Assembly: GCF_051233475.1 (NCBI RefSeq)
Contig: NZ_JBKFGH010000016.1
Location: 109,994 to 173,993, forward strand
Origin: Bacillus_BU sp051233475
Lineage (GTDB): Bacteria; Bacillota; Bacilli; Bacillales; Cytobacillaceae
Reading direction: 5' to 3'
DNA: 64,000 bases
In this document: positions 33,871-43,022 of the stretch, in pieces
Position numbering within the stretch: position 1 is the stretch's first letter
How the letters are laid out: the number at the start of each line of letters is the position of its first letter
The notes under the pieces: model-generated
Told to the model about the DNA's origin: nothing
What the model saw: only the letters and a program-made list of their open reading frames with translations
Database searches by the model: none
Position numbers and translations under genes: made by a program

Positions 33871-33899
33871 TTAACAAAATAGATTATGCTATGTATGAA
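33871..33899 (+). promoter_or_regulatory. Candidate promoter of phaRBC
   Basis: TTAACA (33871-33876) and TATGAA (33894-33899) are spaced 17 bp, 53 bp before the phaR start. Confidence 0.4.
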
Positions 33900-33951
33900 T
33901 AGTTTTTTAAAGATTCTAAAAAGGTAGATAATTTCAAGGAGGTTAGACCTG

Positions 33952-34389
33952 GTGACACAAAAAACAGTATTGGATCCATTTGCTGTCTGGAAAAGCGTTT
34001 ATGACAAAACAGAGTCAAAATGGAATGAAGTCATTCATGAGACGATGCAAAAGGAAGCATTTTCAGAATGGATGGGTCAAGTTCAAAATGGGTATTTGCA
34101 ATACCAAAAAGTGATTCAAAATACGACAGAAGCGTATTTAAAGCAAGTTAATATGCCAACACGAGATGAAATTTCAAGCGTGGCATCCTTAATTATTAAC
34201 TTAGAAGAAAAAGTGGAAGATCTTGATCAAAAAATTGAGGAAGAGATATTAACGAACCCTGCTGCTTCTGAGATTAATAAATTGAAAGCAAGCATCGCAA
34301 AGTTAGATAAAAAAATGGATCTCATATTAAAAGCCATTCAAGCTGGCGATGAACCTACTCGTCCCACCACTCCAGTGGAAAATAAGTAA
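33952..34389 (+). CDS. phaR: PHA synthase subunit PhaR (class IV)
   Basis: PhaR is the small subunit that class IV PhaC needs for activity. The 145-residue product starts (GTG) TQKTVLDPFAVWKSVYDKTE and ends in a coiled coil (SLIINLEEKVEDLDQKIEEE) with a charged tail. It has no catalytic motif. CAAGGAGG precedes the GTG with good spacing. It is first in the phaR-phaB-phaC operon, which is the usual Bacillus order, with 57 bp to phaB. Confidence 0.92.
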   Translation: MTQKTVLDPFAVWKSVYDKTESKWNEVIHETMQKEAFSEWMGQVQNGYLQYQKVIQNTTEAYLKQVNMPTRDEISSVASLIINLEEKVEDLDQKIEEEILTNPAASEINKLKASIAKLDKKMDLILKAIQAGDEPTRPTTPVENK

Positions 34390-34446
34390 GAAACAGTAAT
34401 GCAGTAATAACAAAATATATTTTTACTATGAAGGAGCATTTATACT

Positions 34447-35229
34447 ATGGCGATTATTGAAAAAGAACAAGTAACTCTAGTCGAAGATACATACGGTTTA
34501 AAAGATAAAGTTGTGATTGTAACCGGAAGTTCTAAAGGGATTGGCGCAACTATTGCAAAAGAATTTGCTAAAAAAGGTGCAAAGGTAGTTATCAATTATA
34601 ATTCAAGCTCTATAGCTGCCGAAAATGTCGTCGATGAAATTACTCAAGCTGGTGGTACTGCAATTGCCTGCAAAGCAAATGTAGCGAATATTGAAGATGC
34701 AAAAACATTAATCGAAAAAACAAAAAATGAATTTGGCCGTGTTGATATCCTTATTAACAATGCTGGGATCACTCGTGACCGTACTTTCCGTAAGCTAAGT
34801 CAAGAAGAATGGAATGAAGTAATCAACGTAAATTTAAATAGTATTTACCATACAACTTCTGCAGTTATTAATACTATGCTAGAACAGAAATTTGGGCGCA
34901 TCATCAACATTAGTTCGATTGTAGGACAGGCTGGTGCGTTTGGCCAAACAAACTACTCTGCAGCAAAAGCTGGAATGATCGGTTTCACAAAATCCCTTGC
35001 TTTAGAAACAGCGAAAAGCGGTGTTACCGTTAATGCGATCTGCCCAGGTTATATTGAAACAGAAATGACTGCTGAAATCCCTGCTAATATCATGGATCAA
35101 ATTGTTGCTAAAATTCCGATGAAGCGTTTAGGAAAAACATCTGAAATTGCGGATGCATGCGTATTCTTAGCGAACAGCGAATATATTACGGGTCAATGCT
35201 TAAATGTAAACGGTGGAGTGTACATGTAA
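34447..35229 (+). CDS. phaB: Acetoacetyl-CoA reductase PhaB
   Basis: PhaB reduces acetoacetyl-CoA to (R)-3-hydroxybutyryl-CoA with NADPH. It is a classical short-chain dehydrogenase: VTGSSKGIG (cofactor loop), NNAGITRDRTF, and the Ser-Tyr-Lys triad in ISSIVGQ...YSAAKAG. FabG is the close alternative; the location inside phaR-phaC decides. The 260 residues include an N-terminal extension of about 15 residues (MAIIEKEQVTLVED) before the Rossmann start. No thiolase phaA is in the window. Confidence 0.92.
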   Translation: MAIIEKEQVTLVEDTYGLKDKVVIVTGSSKGIGATIAKEFAKKGAKVVINYNSSSIAAENVVDEITQAGGTAIACKANVANIEDAKTLIEKTKNEFGRVDILINNAGITRDRTFRKLSQEEWNEVINVNLNSIYHTTSAVINTMLEQKFGRIINISSIVGQAGAFGQTNYSAAKAGMIGFTKSLALETAKSGVTVNAICPGYIETEMTAEIPANIMDQIVAKIPMKRLGKTSEIADACVFLANSEYITGQCLNVNGGVYM

Positions 35230-35245
35230 TCGGTAATGGAACGGC

Positions 35246-35296
35246 AGATTAGAGATTCGATAATGCCCTTGGCGTTTTTCCAAGCTCTGCTAATCT
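35246..35296 (+). other. Hairpin between phaB and phaC
   Basis: AGATTAG (35246-35252) pairs with CTAATCT (35290-35296), GAG with CTC and CTTGG with CCAAG, giving a stepped stem with unpaired segments between phaB and phaC. There is no T-run, so it is more likely an RNA processing or stability element than a terminator. Confidence 0.45.
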
Positions 35297-35353
35297 CCCC
35301 TCTGAATCAGTCACATCCCGGTTCAATGTTTAAACGTTAAAAGGAGGAAAACA

Positions 35354-36442
35354 ATGGTGTTTTCAACTACTAAAGAAATGGAATCATGGCTGAGTGTCAT
35401 GCCTGAGGAAATTCAAAAAAATTATCACCGCTTCATGCGTGTTTCGGAAGTACTAACAAGAGATCCTGAACCAAAGGTTGGTCTTACTCCAAAGGAAGTC
35501 ATTTGGACAAAAAACAAAGCGAAGCTTTACCGTTATCAGCCAACCATTGAAAAAACAAATAAAGTTCCGCTACTGATCATTTATGCCCTAATCAATAAGC
35601 CGTATGTATTGGATCTAACTCCTGGCAGTAGTTTAATCGAGTATTTAACCAATCAAGGTCATGATGTATACCTTTTGGATTGGGGTACTCCAGGGTATGA
35701 GGATCGCAACTTAAAGTTTGACGATTATGTATTAGAATACATCCCGCGTGCTGTAAAAAAAGTTCTTCGCACTTCTGGTGCTGATGAGATTAGTTTATTA
35801 GGCTATTGCATGGGTGGAACAATGACATCTATTTTTGCGTCTTTGCATCCTGAATTGCCAATTCGTAACTTAATCTTTTTAACAAGCCCGTTTGATTTCG
35901 AAGATACTGGCCTATTTACAAATTGGCTAGACGAGCGTTATTTTAATTTGGATAATGTAGTAGATACTTTAGGGATTATCCCGCCAGAAATGATTGACCT
36001 AGGTAATAAGCTATTAAAACCGTTAGTCAATTATGTAGGTCCTTATGTTTCTCTTGCCGACCGTTTTGAAAACGAAGAGTTTATTAAGAGTTGGACTCTT
36101 ATGCAAAAATGGGTTCATGATGGAATCCCATTCCCTGGTGAGGCATTCAGACAATGGATTGGTGAATTTTATCAAAAAAATAAATTAATTAAAGATGAGT
36201 TATATATTCGCGGACGTCAAGTTCAATTAAGCAATATTAAAGCGAACATCTTAAATATTGCTGCGCAGCGTGATCATATTGCCGCTCCAAACCAAGTCCA
36301 ACCTTTACTTGATAAAGTATCTAGTAAGGATAAAACGTTCCAAGTAATGCCGACTGGCCACGTATCAGTTGTTGTTGGTGGAACCGCTGTTAAGAAAACA
36401 TACCCTATGATTGATCAGTGGTTGACTGAGCGCTCAATCTAA
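35354..36442 (+). CDS. phaC: Class IV PHA synthase PhaC
   Basis: PhaC polymerises (R)-3-hydroxyacyl-CoA on granules. The alpha/beta-hydrolase fold shows the lipase-like box GYCMGGT with catalytic Cys152, Asp307 in AAQRDHIAAP and His336 in MPTGHVSV. Length 362 is typical for the short class III/IV synthases that need PhaE or PhaR. AAAAGGAGG precedes the ATG. Genes phaR and phaB precede it in the same operon, and a terminator follows. Confidence 0.95.
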   Translation: MVFSTTKEMESWLSVMPEEIQKNYHRFMRVSEVLTRDPEPKVGLTPKEVIWTKNKAKLYRYQPTIEKTNKVPLLIIYALINKPYVLDLTPGSSLIEYLTNQGHDVYLLDWGTPGYEDRNLKFDDYVLEYIPRAVKKVLRTSGADEISLLGYCMGGTMTSIFASLHPELPIRNLIFLTSPFDFEDTGLFTNWLDERYFNLDNVVDTLGIIPPEMIDLGNKLLKPLVNYVGPYVSLADRFENEEFIKSWTLMQKWVHDGIPFPGEAFRQWIGEFYQKNKLIKDELYIRGRQVQLSNIKANILNIAAQRDHIAAPNQVQPLLDKVSSKDKTFQVMPTGHVSVVVGGTAVKKTYPMIDQWLTERSI

Positions 36443-36478
36443 TTAGGACTTAAAAACTGTTACTGCTAATAAAGAAAG

Positions 36479-36502
36479 CCCCTTCTTCATTGAAGGGGTT
36501 TT
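36479..36502 (+). terminator. Terminator of phaRBC
   Basis: CCCCTTC and GAAGGGG form a 7-bp stem with a 6-nt loop, followed by TTTTC. Confidence 0.8.
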
Positions 36503-36537
36503 CGACATATTTGGGAACGCCAACCATTGTAACTCTT

Positions 36538-37149
36538 TTATTGATTTCCTTTTTTAATCCAATCTGCCACTGTTACTGTCCGTTTTGCTTGGTGTTTAAC
36601 TGCAGCTTGAACATCTTCTATCATTTTGCCGTTTTGATCAACTGTTACACTGGTTCCATAAGGATTTCCGCCTGCACCAAATATAATCGGGTCTGTATAA
36701 CCTGGTGCCGCAACGATGGCACCCCAGTGGTAAAAGGTTGTATAGAGTGCTAAGATTGTAGCTTCTTGACCACCATGTGCATTTTGTGCTGAGGTCATTC
36801 CACTTACCGCTTTGTTGACTAATTTACCTTGAAACCAAAGACCGCCTGTTGTATCCAAAAATTGCTTTGCTTGAGCGGGGATATTCCCAAATCTGGTTGG
36901 AATGCTGAAGATCAGTGCATCAGCCCATTCTAAATCATTGAGAGTGACCTCACCAATATGGGCTGTTGCATCAACATGTGCCTTCCAAGCTGGATTAGAC
37001 TCAATCGCAGCTTGTGGTGCAGTTTCAGGTATTTTTAACAGCTTTACTTCTGCCCCTGCTTCTTTCCCGCCAGCCTCTGCCCATTGTGCAAGTTGATAAT
37101 TAGTACCTGTGGAGCTGTAATAAACCACTGCAAGCTTAACTTGTGCCAC
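36538..37149 (-). CDS. WrbA-type NAD(P)H:quinone oxidoreductase
   Basis: The flavodoxin-fold protein of 203 residues has the FMN loop VVYYSSTGTNYQLAQ at the start, then IFSIPTRFGNIPAQAKQFLD and FHWGAIVAAPGYTDPI, typical of WrbA/flavodoxin-like quinone reductases. It reduces quinones by two electrons, protecting against oxidative stress. The start codon is GTG at 37149 after AAAGGAGGAA. It is a single-gene unit. Confidence 0.9.
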   Translation of the reverse strand: MAQVKLAVVYYSSTGTNYQLAQWAEAGGKEAGAEVKLLKIPETAPQAAIESNPAWKAHVDATAHIGEVTLNDLEWADALIFSIPTRFGNIPAQAKQFLDTTGGLWFQGKLVNKAVSGMTSAQNAHGGQEATILALYTTFYHWGAIVAAPGYTDPIIFGAGGNPYGTSVTVDQNGKMIEDVQAAVKHQAKRTVTVADWIKKGNQ

Positions 37150-37270
37150 TGAGAAATTCCTCCTTTTTTCTTAAATTGTTATTCAACAGTATCGGAACTT
37201 CTAGAAGTTGTCCCTGCAATATTTTGCTTAAGCTAGACTGTTTTTATCCATGATCTGTTTTTGGTGCATA

Positions 37271-37309
37271 AAAAAAGCATCGGACATGTAATTCCGATGC
37301 TCGTTTTTT
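37271..37309. terminator. Bidirectional terminator downstream of the small DUF4023-like gene
   Basis: AGCATCGGA and TCCGATGCT form a perfect 9-bp stem with T-runs on both strands. On the minus strand it ends the transcript of the small gene at 37327-37446. Confidence 0.85.
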
Positions 37310-37326
37310 TTGTTATATTTTTAAGT

Positions 37327-37446
37327 TTAATGCTGTTTATTAGGGAGACGTTGTTCAGGGTGCCCCTTCCCTCGTGTTTTTTTATTCTTTTCTTGTTTTT
37401 GCTTATTTTCATTCATTTTTGATACAAATTCATTGGTGTTTTCCAC
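37327..37446 (-). CDS. Small basic protein (39 aa), DUF4023-like
   Basis: GTG at 37446 follows GGAGGGAT. The product is very polar: ENTNEFVSKMNENKQKQ, then a Lys-rich stretch and the ending GKGHPEQRLPNKQH. The form (xxFVxK(M/L)...GKGxPExxLPNKxH) agrees with my memory of the short Bacillus DUF4023 family. Function unknown. A strong terminator follows at 37271-37309. Confidence 0.6.
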   Translation of the reverse strand: MENTNEFVSKMNENKQKQEKNKKTRGKGHPEQRLPNKQH

Positions 37447-37514
37447 TTGTATCCCTCCTTCGTTGCTGAACCTAGTTGTTACTTTTTCCTTTAACGGGGG
37501 AAATCATGCGTCAA

Positions 37515-38864
37515 TTACACCTCTCTTCTCATTGCACGTAACACATCAACTTGAGTGGCACGCTTAGCCGGCCTTAACCCTGACAGAATCGTAACGCAGT
37601 AGCAAATGACAAAGCAAATTACGGGAAGTGACCATGGGATATAACTAAACAATAAATCCTCCGGTGGTTTTTCATCAAACACTTGTTCAATAACGAGCGG
37701 GAGAGCAAAGTTTACGGCATAGCTGATTGCGTAGGATACAATCGTTCCGATCAAGGCTCCAATTAAACCGATATAACTACTTTCTAACAGAAAAATATTC
37801 TTGATGGTCTTTGGATTTGCCCCTATCGCTTTCATAATTCCGATATCAGGTGCTCGTTCCGTGACAGCCATTGTCATCGTGTTGTATATGCCAATTGAAG
37901 CAATCAGAATTGCAATTGTTCCTATAAAAATAAGTCCCGCCTTAATGATGGTAAAGATCATATTGACTTGGTTAATTTCATTAATAACCGAATAGGTTGC
38001 ATAGTCCATCTTTTCAAGCTTATTTGAAATACTTTTGACAGCTTCAACGTTATCAGCAAAGATTTTCACCTGATCATAAGACTCCCCCATATTTTCAGGT
38101 AGTTTCATGTCTGGATTGTTTGCATCTTTCAAAATCCCTCTTGGTGTGCCCGTGAAAGCCTCGATCTCCTTCAAAATTTCCTCAGAGATAAAAACATTCT
38201 TATCATAATACCATTGTTTAGTCGGTTTTTTGCTAATCCCAGAAACCGTAACTTGAATCGTTTTCTTTATCTCTTGCCCCTGGTCAAATTGACTGATCAC
38301 TAAATTAAGTTTTTTACCGATCAAGTCGTCGTTAAAGACGTATTTTTTATTTACTTTTCCACTTTTATCGTAAAGATCCTCAGGATTAACCCCTTTTAAC
38401 GCAAGTTCCTTAACAAAATGATAGCCAACGACCACTTCGTCTTTTTTGGTCGGCAATTTACCTGAGGAAAGTTCAAACCCTGCCTTTACCTCAGATGGCA
38501 TATGCATTACAATCGTCTCTGCTCCTGTTTCGTAATCCCCAATTGAATAGTTCGCCATTTGTTGCAACTTGACTCTGCGAGTAACTGCTTTAACTTGATC
38601 AAACTTTTCAAACTCGCGAACGTCTTTTTCTGTTAACTGACGAAAATCACCCTCGCCCAGTTTCATTCCATGTACTTCAATTTCCGTTACAATCCCTTGT
38701 TCGGTAATATCCTTTACAACAGATTTTTGAATTCCAAAGCCAACTGAAGCAAGGACAATAAGGAAGGCACATCCCATCGCGGTAGCTAAAATGGTCATAA
38801 AAATTCGCGTCTTATTTTTTTTCATATTTTGCCGGACAAACCGGAATTGGTCTGTTAATTTCAT
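37515..38864 (-). CDS. MacB/FtsX-type ABC transporter permease
   Basis: The 449-residue protein has an N-terminal membrane segment (near 18-42, ILATAMGCAFLIVLASVGF), a large extracytoplasmic MacB-PCD-like domain (about 45-300) and three C-terminal membrane segments forming the FtsX domain (GTIAILIASIGIYNTMTMAVTERA, GLIGALIGTIVSYAISY, and the last before RPAKRATQVDVLRAMR). It overlaps its ATPase by four bases. Such transporters act by mechanotransmission, moving peptides, lipoproteins or drugs. The substrate is unknown. The ECF-like sigma gene directly upstream may control it. Confidence 0.9.
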   Translation of the reverse strand: MKLTDQFRFVRQNMKKNKTRIFMTILATAMGCAFLIVLASVGFGIQKSVVKDITEQGIVTEIEVHGMKLGEGDFRQLTEKDVREFEKFDQVKAVTRRVKLQQMANYSIGDYETGAETIVMHMPSEVKAGFELSSGKLPTKKDEVVVGYHFVKELALKGVNPEDLYDKSGKVNKKYVFNDDLIGKKLNLVISQFDQGQEIKKTIQVTVSGISKKPTKQWYYDKNVFISEEILKEIEAFTGTPRGILKDANNPDMKLPENMGESYDQVKIFADNVEAVKSISNKLEKMDYATYSVINEINQVNMIFTIIKAGLIFIGTIAILIASIGIYNTMTMAVTERAPDIGIMKAIGANPKTIKNIFLLESSYIGLIGALIGTIVSYAISYAVNFALPLVIEQVFDEKPPEDLLFSYIPWSLPVICFVICYCVTILSGLRPAKRATQVDVLRAMRREV

Positions 38865-39553
38865 GACGCTATCATCCCTTCGACAATCTGTCCGTCTTTC
38901 AATTCAATCGTTCGATTGCCGATCTTGGCCACTTTATCATCATGAGTAATAATCAAAAAGGTAATACCTAGGTCACGATTTAGTTGAAGGATAAATTGAA
39001 GTAAATCTTCTTCTGTTTCGCTATCAAGGCTTCCAGTCGGCTCATCCGCTAGAATAACAGGCGGATTGACGATTAGCGCCCTGGCGATACTGACACGCTG
39101 CTGCTGGCCTCCGGATAGTTCTCCAGGATAATGGTCTTGGTAATCACTTAAGCCAACCTTAGCTAGCATTTCTTCTGTCATTTTCCGTCGTGCTGCTTCA
39201 CTAATCCCTTTTAGTATCAAAGGAAGCTCAACATTTTGATAGGCAGTCATGCTCGGAATAAGTTGAAAGCTTTGAAAGATAAAACCTATGTTTTCAATGC
39301 GAAAATCAGCAAATTTTGATTCGTTTAAGTTTGAAACGATAACACCATTAATCGAAATTTCCCCTTGTTTTGGGCGAATAAAGCCACTGATTAAATTGAG
39401 TAGGGTTGATTTACCGGAACCGCTCCGCCCAACGATGGTGACAATTTCCCCTTTATTCACTGTAAATGAAATATCCTTTAATACTGGAAAGATCGTTTGC
39501 CGACCTTTTTTCCCGATTTCAAAATCATGGCTAACGTTATGAACCGTGATCAT
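38861..39553 (-). CDS. MacB/LolD-type ABC transporter ATPase
   Basis: The 230-residue ATPase has Walker A GRSGSGKST, Q-loop FIFQSFQLIP, signature LSGGQQQRVSIARAL, Walker B VILADEPTGSLDSE and switch ITHDDKVA. The LolD/MacB-type features (LNLISGFIRPKQG, SFQLIPSMTAYQNVELPL) match the permease encoded after it. Stop and start overlap by four bases, so the two subunits are translated together. Confidence 0.93.
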   Translation of the reverse strand: MITVHNVSHDFEIGKKGRQTIFPVLKDISFTVNKGEIVTIVGRSGSGKSTLLNLISGFIRPKQGEISINGVIVSNLNESKFADFRIENIGFIFQSFQLIPSMTAYQNVELPLILKGISEAARRKMTEEMLAKVGLSDYQDHYPGELSGGQQQRVSIARALIVNPPVILADEPTGSLDSETEEDLLQFILQLNRDLGITFLIITHDDKVAKIGNRTIELKDGQIVEGMIAS

Positions 39554-39649
39554 GCTTATTCCCCTCTCTGTTTGGAATTATTTTTATATTTTAGAAAATT
39601 TTTACATTCAAAGCGTGCGAAATTCCGTGCGGGTTTTTTGTTGTACCGC

Positions 39650-40171
39650 CTAGGCTGAATATTTATTGATGAGTGTTTCTTTTAATTGCTTTCTTGCTCG
39701 ATAAAGTCGATTTTTAACTGTGGTTGATTTTAATTGGAGCTTTTGAGCAATCTCTTTTTCATTTAATCCATGGCGAATCCTAAGAATTAAAACTTCCTTG
39801 TACTCTTTCGACAGTTCGGCAAGCGATCCGTTCAATTCTGTTTCCAAAAGCCTTATTTCTACCTCTTCCTCCGTTAAATGCCTGCTTTCCGAATTAAAAA
39901 GTGCGTTTTCGATTATCGTTTGGTTTGTTGGGCAGCATTTTTTTCTTCTTTCAGCACGGAGAAAATCGATGGCCGTTCTGGCTGCAATCGAAGACAGCCA
40001 GGCGGCAATTTTTTTCGGATCCTCAATCGTTTCAATTTTTTTATATGCTTTCAAAAAGGTTTCTTGTACGACATCTTCAGCTAAATACCAATCTTTTGTA
40101 ACCGATAGGGCAATGTTGTGCAGCCGTTTAGAGTACAGGGTAAATAATTGATCGATTTCAATTGTCTCCAT
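39650..40171 (-). CDS. ECF-like RNA polymerase sigma factor
   Basis: The 173-residue protein has sigma region 2 (LAEDVVQETFLKAYKKIETIEDPKKIAAWLSSIAARTAIDFLR) and region 4 (LSKEYKEVLILRIRHGLNEKEIAQKLQLKSTTVKNRLYRARKQLK) with no region 3. No anti-sigma gene is next to it; membrane ABC genes lie on both sides instead (permease 40187-42145 before, MacB-like pair after). AAAGGGG precedes the ATG. It may act on the MacB-like operon; a GGAATTT sequence near -80 of that ATPase gene is compatible with an ECF -35 box, but this is weak. Confidence 0.88.
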   Translation of the reverse strand: METIEIDQLFTLYSKRLHNIALSVTKDWYLAEDVVQETFLKAYKKIETIEDPKKIAAWLSSIAARTAIDFLRAERRKKCCPTNQTIIENALFNSESRHLTEEEVEIRLLETELNGSLAELSKEYKEVLILRIRHGLNEKEIAQKLQLKSTTVKNRLYRARKQLKETLINKYSA

Positions 40172-40186
40172 GTGGTGTAACCCCTT

Positions 40187-42145
40187 TTACTCAAAGTGCT
40201 CTTTCATGAAATTTGGTGCATGCTCCTCGTCATAATAGAATACTTCCGAATAATGGCGATCTTTGAAGTAAACAACAGCGGAATATTTATGGTTTTTCGA
40301 CCAGCCTGATTGATTGATACATTGCTCAAATTGGTCTTTATCGGTTATTTTCAATTTGTCAGGGGCCTTTTCTATTTCTTTAGTAATGTCGATGTCTTCG
40401 TAATTATTTAAATTCATTTTAGCAATTATAATATGATCGATATCATCCGCAGTCACTTTAACATTTTCAAGTAATTCTTTTTCCGTTAACCACTGCGAAA
40501 AATTCTCATAAGTAGGCTTTAAAGTCAGAAAGACAGTTCGATCTTTTTCAAAAACAATTTCAATACTTGAACCGCGGTCCTGGTAGTATTGTCCGTCCTC
40601 ATATGTTTCGTTCAAAACATCGTCTTTTAAAGCCTGGAGTGCCTCTTTCAGCTCTTTTTGCTTTGAAATGGTCTCACTTTTTCCAATTGGCCCATTGGCA
40701 CCAATTATGATTCTTTTTACTTTACTCGCATCAACTTTAAAAATTTCTTTTGATGTCCGCTTGTATTCCTCTGATTCATAAATAGAACGGTAGTAGTCTT
40801 CATATATTTCTTTATTCACTCTATATTGGCGCGCGACTTTATCCCCATTTTTTAAGGTGTACATGAAAAAGGCTGTTTCGTATTGCTCATTTCCTAATTT
40901 TTGATTCATTTTTTTATCTGCAATAATTTGCTCATGAAGCTTTTGGACGCGCTTAATGTTTTCTTCATTTTTCATCTGAGCAGGAATGAAATAATCCGCA
41001 TATGTTTCCGTATCATCTAAATTAATTATCGGAGTTTCTGCCAACAAAACCCCGTTCACATCTTCTACTTCAGGAACGGCATTCTCGTAAATATCAAACG
41101 ATTGAATAGAAATTATCAGGACGACCATGATAACGGAATAAAGAGTTAATCCTTTAATATGTCGAACGACCCGCCACGTTTTCTGGAGCACCATTTCAGC
41201 AATAAAGTAACCGATTGATGCACCAAGGATATAGCCAAAAATAATCCAAGTAAGATCGGTATTTTGGGCATCGCGGAAATAAACACCGCCGAACAACATC
41301 ATGCAAAATGTAACACCGTATTTGAAAACTGCTCTTAAATTAGAAAATGCGATCGCCTCTGAAGCAGTTTCAATCTTCCTTTTTTTATAAAAAAACACCG
41401 AAAAACCGTAAAGGATAACAGCTAAAACAAAATAAAAAATTGCGTAATCCCATTGTAAAGGGCGTCCCTCTAGCATGCCCGCGTAGGTAATAGGGGACAG
41501 TTTATCTAAATCTTTATTTAATAGGTAATCACTTGGAAATCCATATAGCAACATTCTTAAATTGTAGAAGGTTAGCAAAGTGATACCGACTGGAAAGAAT
41601 AGAAAGATATAAGTCAGTACAGCTTGGACAGCGGAAATCCCTGTCATCATCGCAACAAATACTCCAGCTGTGAAAAACACCACATTAAAGAGAATGGTTA
41701 CCCCGAGCCAGTATAAGACATCGCTTGAATCAAAATATAAGTTTAAGTCCATTGCAGTGTGAGTGATCATGACAACTAGCGCAATAAGGACGACTGGAAT
41801 AATTAACAGAACAATTCCTAATAGTGCATAATGATGAAATATTTTTTCGCGTCTTATTGGAAGGCTATGCATCAGATCGGCCGCATGGTTTACATGGAGA
41901 AAGCGAAATAAAAAGACGGCCATCAGCACAGGTATACTGACAAGGAGTGCTATTTGAATCGCAAAATCGTACCCAAAGAGATTATTAACCTGATAATTGA
42001 CAAATTCCTTTTTTGAATAGGTCATCATCATCCTAACTGGCAAGGCAATCATTAAGCCAAGGAAGTACACAATCGAGACCCAGCCTACACTCCGTATGGC
42101 TTGTAGCAAGAGTTCTTTATTAAACGATGATGTTTTTAATGGCAT
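40187..42145 (-). CDS. ABC transporter permease of the YtrA-regulated type (DUF6449-like)
   Basis: The 652-residue protein has about six to eight hydrophobic segments in its first 350 residues (FLGLMIALPVRMMM, IQIALLVSIPVLMAVFLFRF, and others), then a large soluble domain (about 385-652) rich in Glu and Lys. The layout matches the permeases of GntR/YtrA-controlled ABC exporters. A longer frame to 42241 is open, but GGGGGAT is spaced for ATG 42145, which overlaps the end of the ATPase gene by 26 bp. It likely forms a complex with that ATPase. Substrate unknown; related systems respond to wall-active antibiotics. Confidence 0.83.
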   Translation of the reverse strand: MPLKTSSFNKELLLQAIRSVGWVSIVYFLGLMIALPVRMMMTYSKKEFVNYQVNNLFGYDFAIQIALLVSIPVLMAVFLFRFLHVNHAADLMHSLPIRREKIFHHYALLGIVLLIIPVVLIALVVMITHTAMDLNLYFDSSDVLYWLGVTILFNVVFFTAGVFVAMMTGISAVQAVLTYIFLFFPVGITLLTFYNLRMLLYGFPSDYLLNKDLDKLSPITYAGMLEGRPLQWDYAIFYFVLAVILYGFSVFFYKKRKIETASEAIAFSNLRAVFKYGVTFCMMLFGGVYFRDAQNTDLTWIIFGYILGASIGYFIAEMVLQKTWRVVRHIKGLTLYSVIMVVLIISIQSFDIYENAVPEVEDVNGVLLAETPIINLDDTETYADYFIPAQMKNEENIKRVQKLHEQIIADKKMNQKLGNEQYETAFFMYTLKNGDKVARQYRVNKEIYEDYYRSIYESEEYKRTSKEIFKVDASKVKRIIIGANGPIGKSETISKQKELKEALQALKDDVLNETYEDGQYYQDRGSSIEIVFEKDRTVFLTLKPTYENFSQWLTEKELLENVKVTADDIDHIIIAKMNLNNYEDIDITKEIEKAPDKLKITDKDQFEQCINQSGWSKNHKYSAVVYFKDRHYSEVFYYDEEHAPNFMKEHFE

Positions 42146-43022
42146 AGCCGATATCCCCCATTTCGTAAATGAAAATTTCTTCAAGTGTAAGTGGCAACAG
42201 GTCGAATAGAATTGGGTTTGACTTGCTGAATTGTTCAGCAATGAATTCTTCCTGGCCTCTCACAATGTAAAGGAGGACACTTCCTCTTTTCTCGCTATGA
42301 AGGATGTTGAGATCCTTTAACAATTGCTTTGGTGAATCCCCACCTTTGTAGGCAACTTGAACCTTGTGAACCTCTGTTTTTAATTCATCGAGCTCTTTTT
42401 CCAGCAATAGTTTTCCTTTATGTAGGATTCCGATATGATCACAAATATCTTCAATCTCGCGAAGATTATGAGAGGAGATTAAAATGGTCATTTCTCTTTC
42501 GGCCACATCCTGAATCATCAGATTCTTAACCTTTTTGCGGACTACTGGATCAAGTCCATCCATCGGTTCATCAAGGATTAGGATGTCCGGTTTAGCGGAT
42601 AGAGCCAAAATAAACGCAACCTGCCTTTTCCACCCTTTTGAAAAAGTATGAATTTTTTTATTTAGATCAAGTTCAAACGATTGGACTAGTTTTGTAAAGC
42701 GTTTATCGCACCAGGAATGATACATACTTTTAAAAAACGAGGCCATTTGTTTTGTAGTATACTGCGAAAAAAAGTAAGGTTGATCTGGGATATAAAAGAT
42801 CCTTTGCTTTAGGCTGGGATTTTCAAATACTGGATTCCCTTCAATCGTGACGGCACCGTTTTCCTGGCGGTAAATGCCTGCGAGCAGTTTAATTAATGTC
42901 GTTTTTCCTGCGCCATTAGAGCCGATCAGCCCATAAATGGACCCCTTTTGAATCGATAAATTAACATTGTCGATTGCCTCTAATCCATCAAATTCTTTAC
43001 ACACATTTTTCATCTCAATCAT
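42120..43022 (-). CDS. ABC transporter ATPase of the YtrB type
   Basis: The 300-residue ATPase has Walker A GSNGAGKTT, a signature-like HTFSKGWKRQVAFILAL (replacing canonical LSGGQ), Walker B ILILDEPMDGLDP and switch SSHNLREIED. These features are those of the YtrB/YhcH branch that pairs with a large integral permease. It overlaps the regulator gene by eight bases and the permease gene by 26 bp, so the operon is tightly coupled. Confidence 0.92.
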   Translation of the reverse strand: MIEMKNVCKEFDGLEAIDNVNLSIQKGSIYGLIGSNGAGKTTLIKLLAGIYRQENGAVTIEGNPVFENPSLKQRIFYIPDQPYFFSQYTTKQMASFFKSMYHSWCDKRFTKLVQSFELDLNKKIHTFSKGWKRQVAFILALSAKPDILILDEPMDGLDPVVRKKVKNLMIQDVAEREMTILISSHNLREIEDICDHIGILHKGKLLLEKELDELKTEVHKVQVAYKGGDSPKQLLKDLNILHSEKRGSVLLYIVRGQEEFIAEQFSKSNPILFDLLPLTLEEIFIYEMGDIGYAIKNIIV

